Of a DNA stretch of 48,879 nucleotides, positions 48,778-48,879 are shown in pieces (position 1 is the first letter of the stretch; each line of letters starts with the position of its first letter). Under the pieces are notes generated by a model that saw only the letters and a program-made list of their open reading frames with translations, did no database searches and was not told the DNA's origin. Where the stretch lies: positions 1 to 48,879 of the forward strand of contig JAJPKQ010000024.1 in the NCBI GenBank assembly GCA_021323635.1. The letters run 5' to 3'. Both the position numbers and the translations under genes were made by a program. The stretch comes from a bacterium. Its GTDB lineage: Bacteria; Actinomycetota; Thermoleophilia; Solirubrobacterales; Solirubrobacteraceae.

Positions 48778-48879
48778 TGTAAGACCCGAGGACGTTGTTC
48801 AGCTCAGCCAAGCGAGCACCGGGAGCCTTGTGGCCGAGGGAGCCGTGCGGTCTTCGCCAGTTATATAGATCGAGCCAGC
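48773..48879 (-). mobile_element. IS481-family transposase, C-terminal end (continues beyond window)
   Basis: On the minus strand the last bases encode WLDLYNWRRPHGSLGHKAPG followed by ARLAELNNVLGSYS and a TAG stop at 48775-48773. This is the end of the rve domain and tail of IS481-type transposases (RPHGSLGxxxP, LNNVxGxY). The element end TGTAAGACCCGAGGACGTTG starts at 48778, so the last codon and the stop lie partly in the target: CTAG at 48773-48776 supplies TAG. IS481 itself is known to insert at CTAG-containing sites. The element interrupts the AAA ATPase gene. The remainder is outside the window, so intactness cannot be judged. Confidence 0.85.

Noticed and set aside
1-48879. tRNA genes, rRNA genes and CRISPR arrays
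   Set aside because: Reading through both strands I found no cloverleaf with a TTCGA-type T loop in context, no rRNA core sequence and no regularly spaced direct repeats. A covariance-model or CRISPR scan would be decisive.

Overview
The window reads as chromosomal DNA of a high-G+C actinobacterium. The best fit is the Thermoleophilia/Solirubrobacterales branch, inferred from the HemQ and CAP proteins, DUF3618/Holin-X/DUF4235 membrane proteins, an InhA-like enoyl reductase and many TANNNT -10 boxes placed 5-9 nt before a start codon. I had no database access, so taxonomy is inference. I see no rRNA, tRNA or CRISPR array.

Layout. 1-13 kb: tail of an unknown protein; type I glutamine synthetase with Phe at the usual adenylylation site; a CuA-like cupredoxin lipoprotein divergent from an exported beta-helix protein; full-length cobalamin-dependent methionine synthase; a PimA-like glycosyltransferase fused to a UPF0104 membrane domain, divergent from hemQ. 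13-20 kb: an IS3-family remnant, an orphan NarL-type sensor kinase, a giant MFS / duplicated membrane module / HD-GYP protein of lower G+C, then 1.4 kb without a recognisable gene. 20-24 kb: a paired acyl-CoA dehydrogenase operon and a NarL-type two-component pair. 24-30 kb: a compact fatty-acid operon (fabD-fabG-acpP-fabF-acyl-CoA carboxylase beta-inhA-like), convergent with and overlapping a PAS-GGDEF gene.

30-38 kb: an Fe-S/redox group (ErpA, BolA, CGFS glutaredoxin), a DegV protein, and a long minus-strand run: ACT-domain protein, peptide deformylase, nitrilase-family amidohydrolase, TetR regulator and four small membrane proteins. 38-47 kb: AhpD-like and CBS proteins, then an acyl-CoA catabolic cluster (enoyl-CoA hydratase, carboxyltransferase, BKACE, CaiB/BaiF CoA-transferase) divergent from an acyl-CoA dehydrogenase across a 16-bp palindrome that overlaps -10 boxes in both directions. 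A His/Arg-rich CAP protein, an SDR and a PlsC acyltransferase follow. 47.8-48.9 kb: a decayed AAA-ATPase gene cut by an IS481-type element at a CTAG target; only that element's end is inside the window.

The clearest system-level signal is leaderless transcription: about a dozen genes have a -10-like hexamer ending 5-9 nt before the start codon, and in two operons the upstream gene's TAG stop is part of the next gene's -10. The most novel single gene is the MFS/duplicated-module/HD-GYP fusion at 14736-18527.
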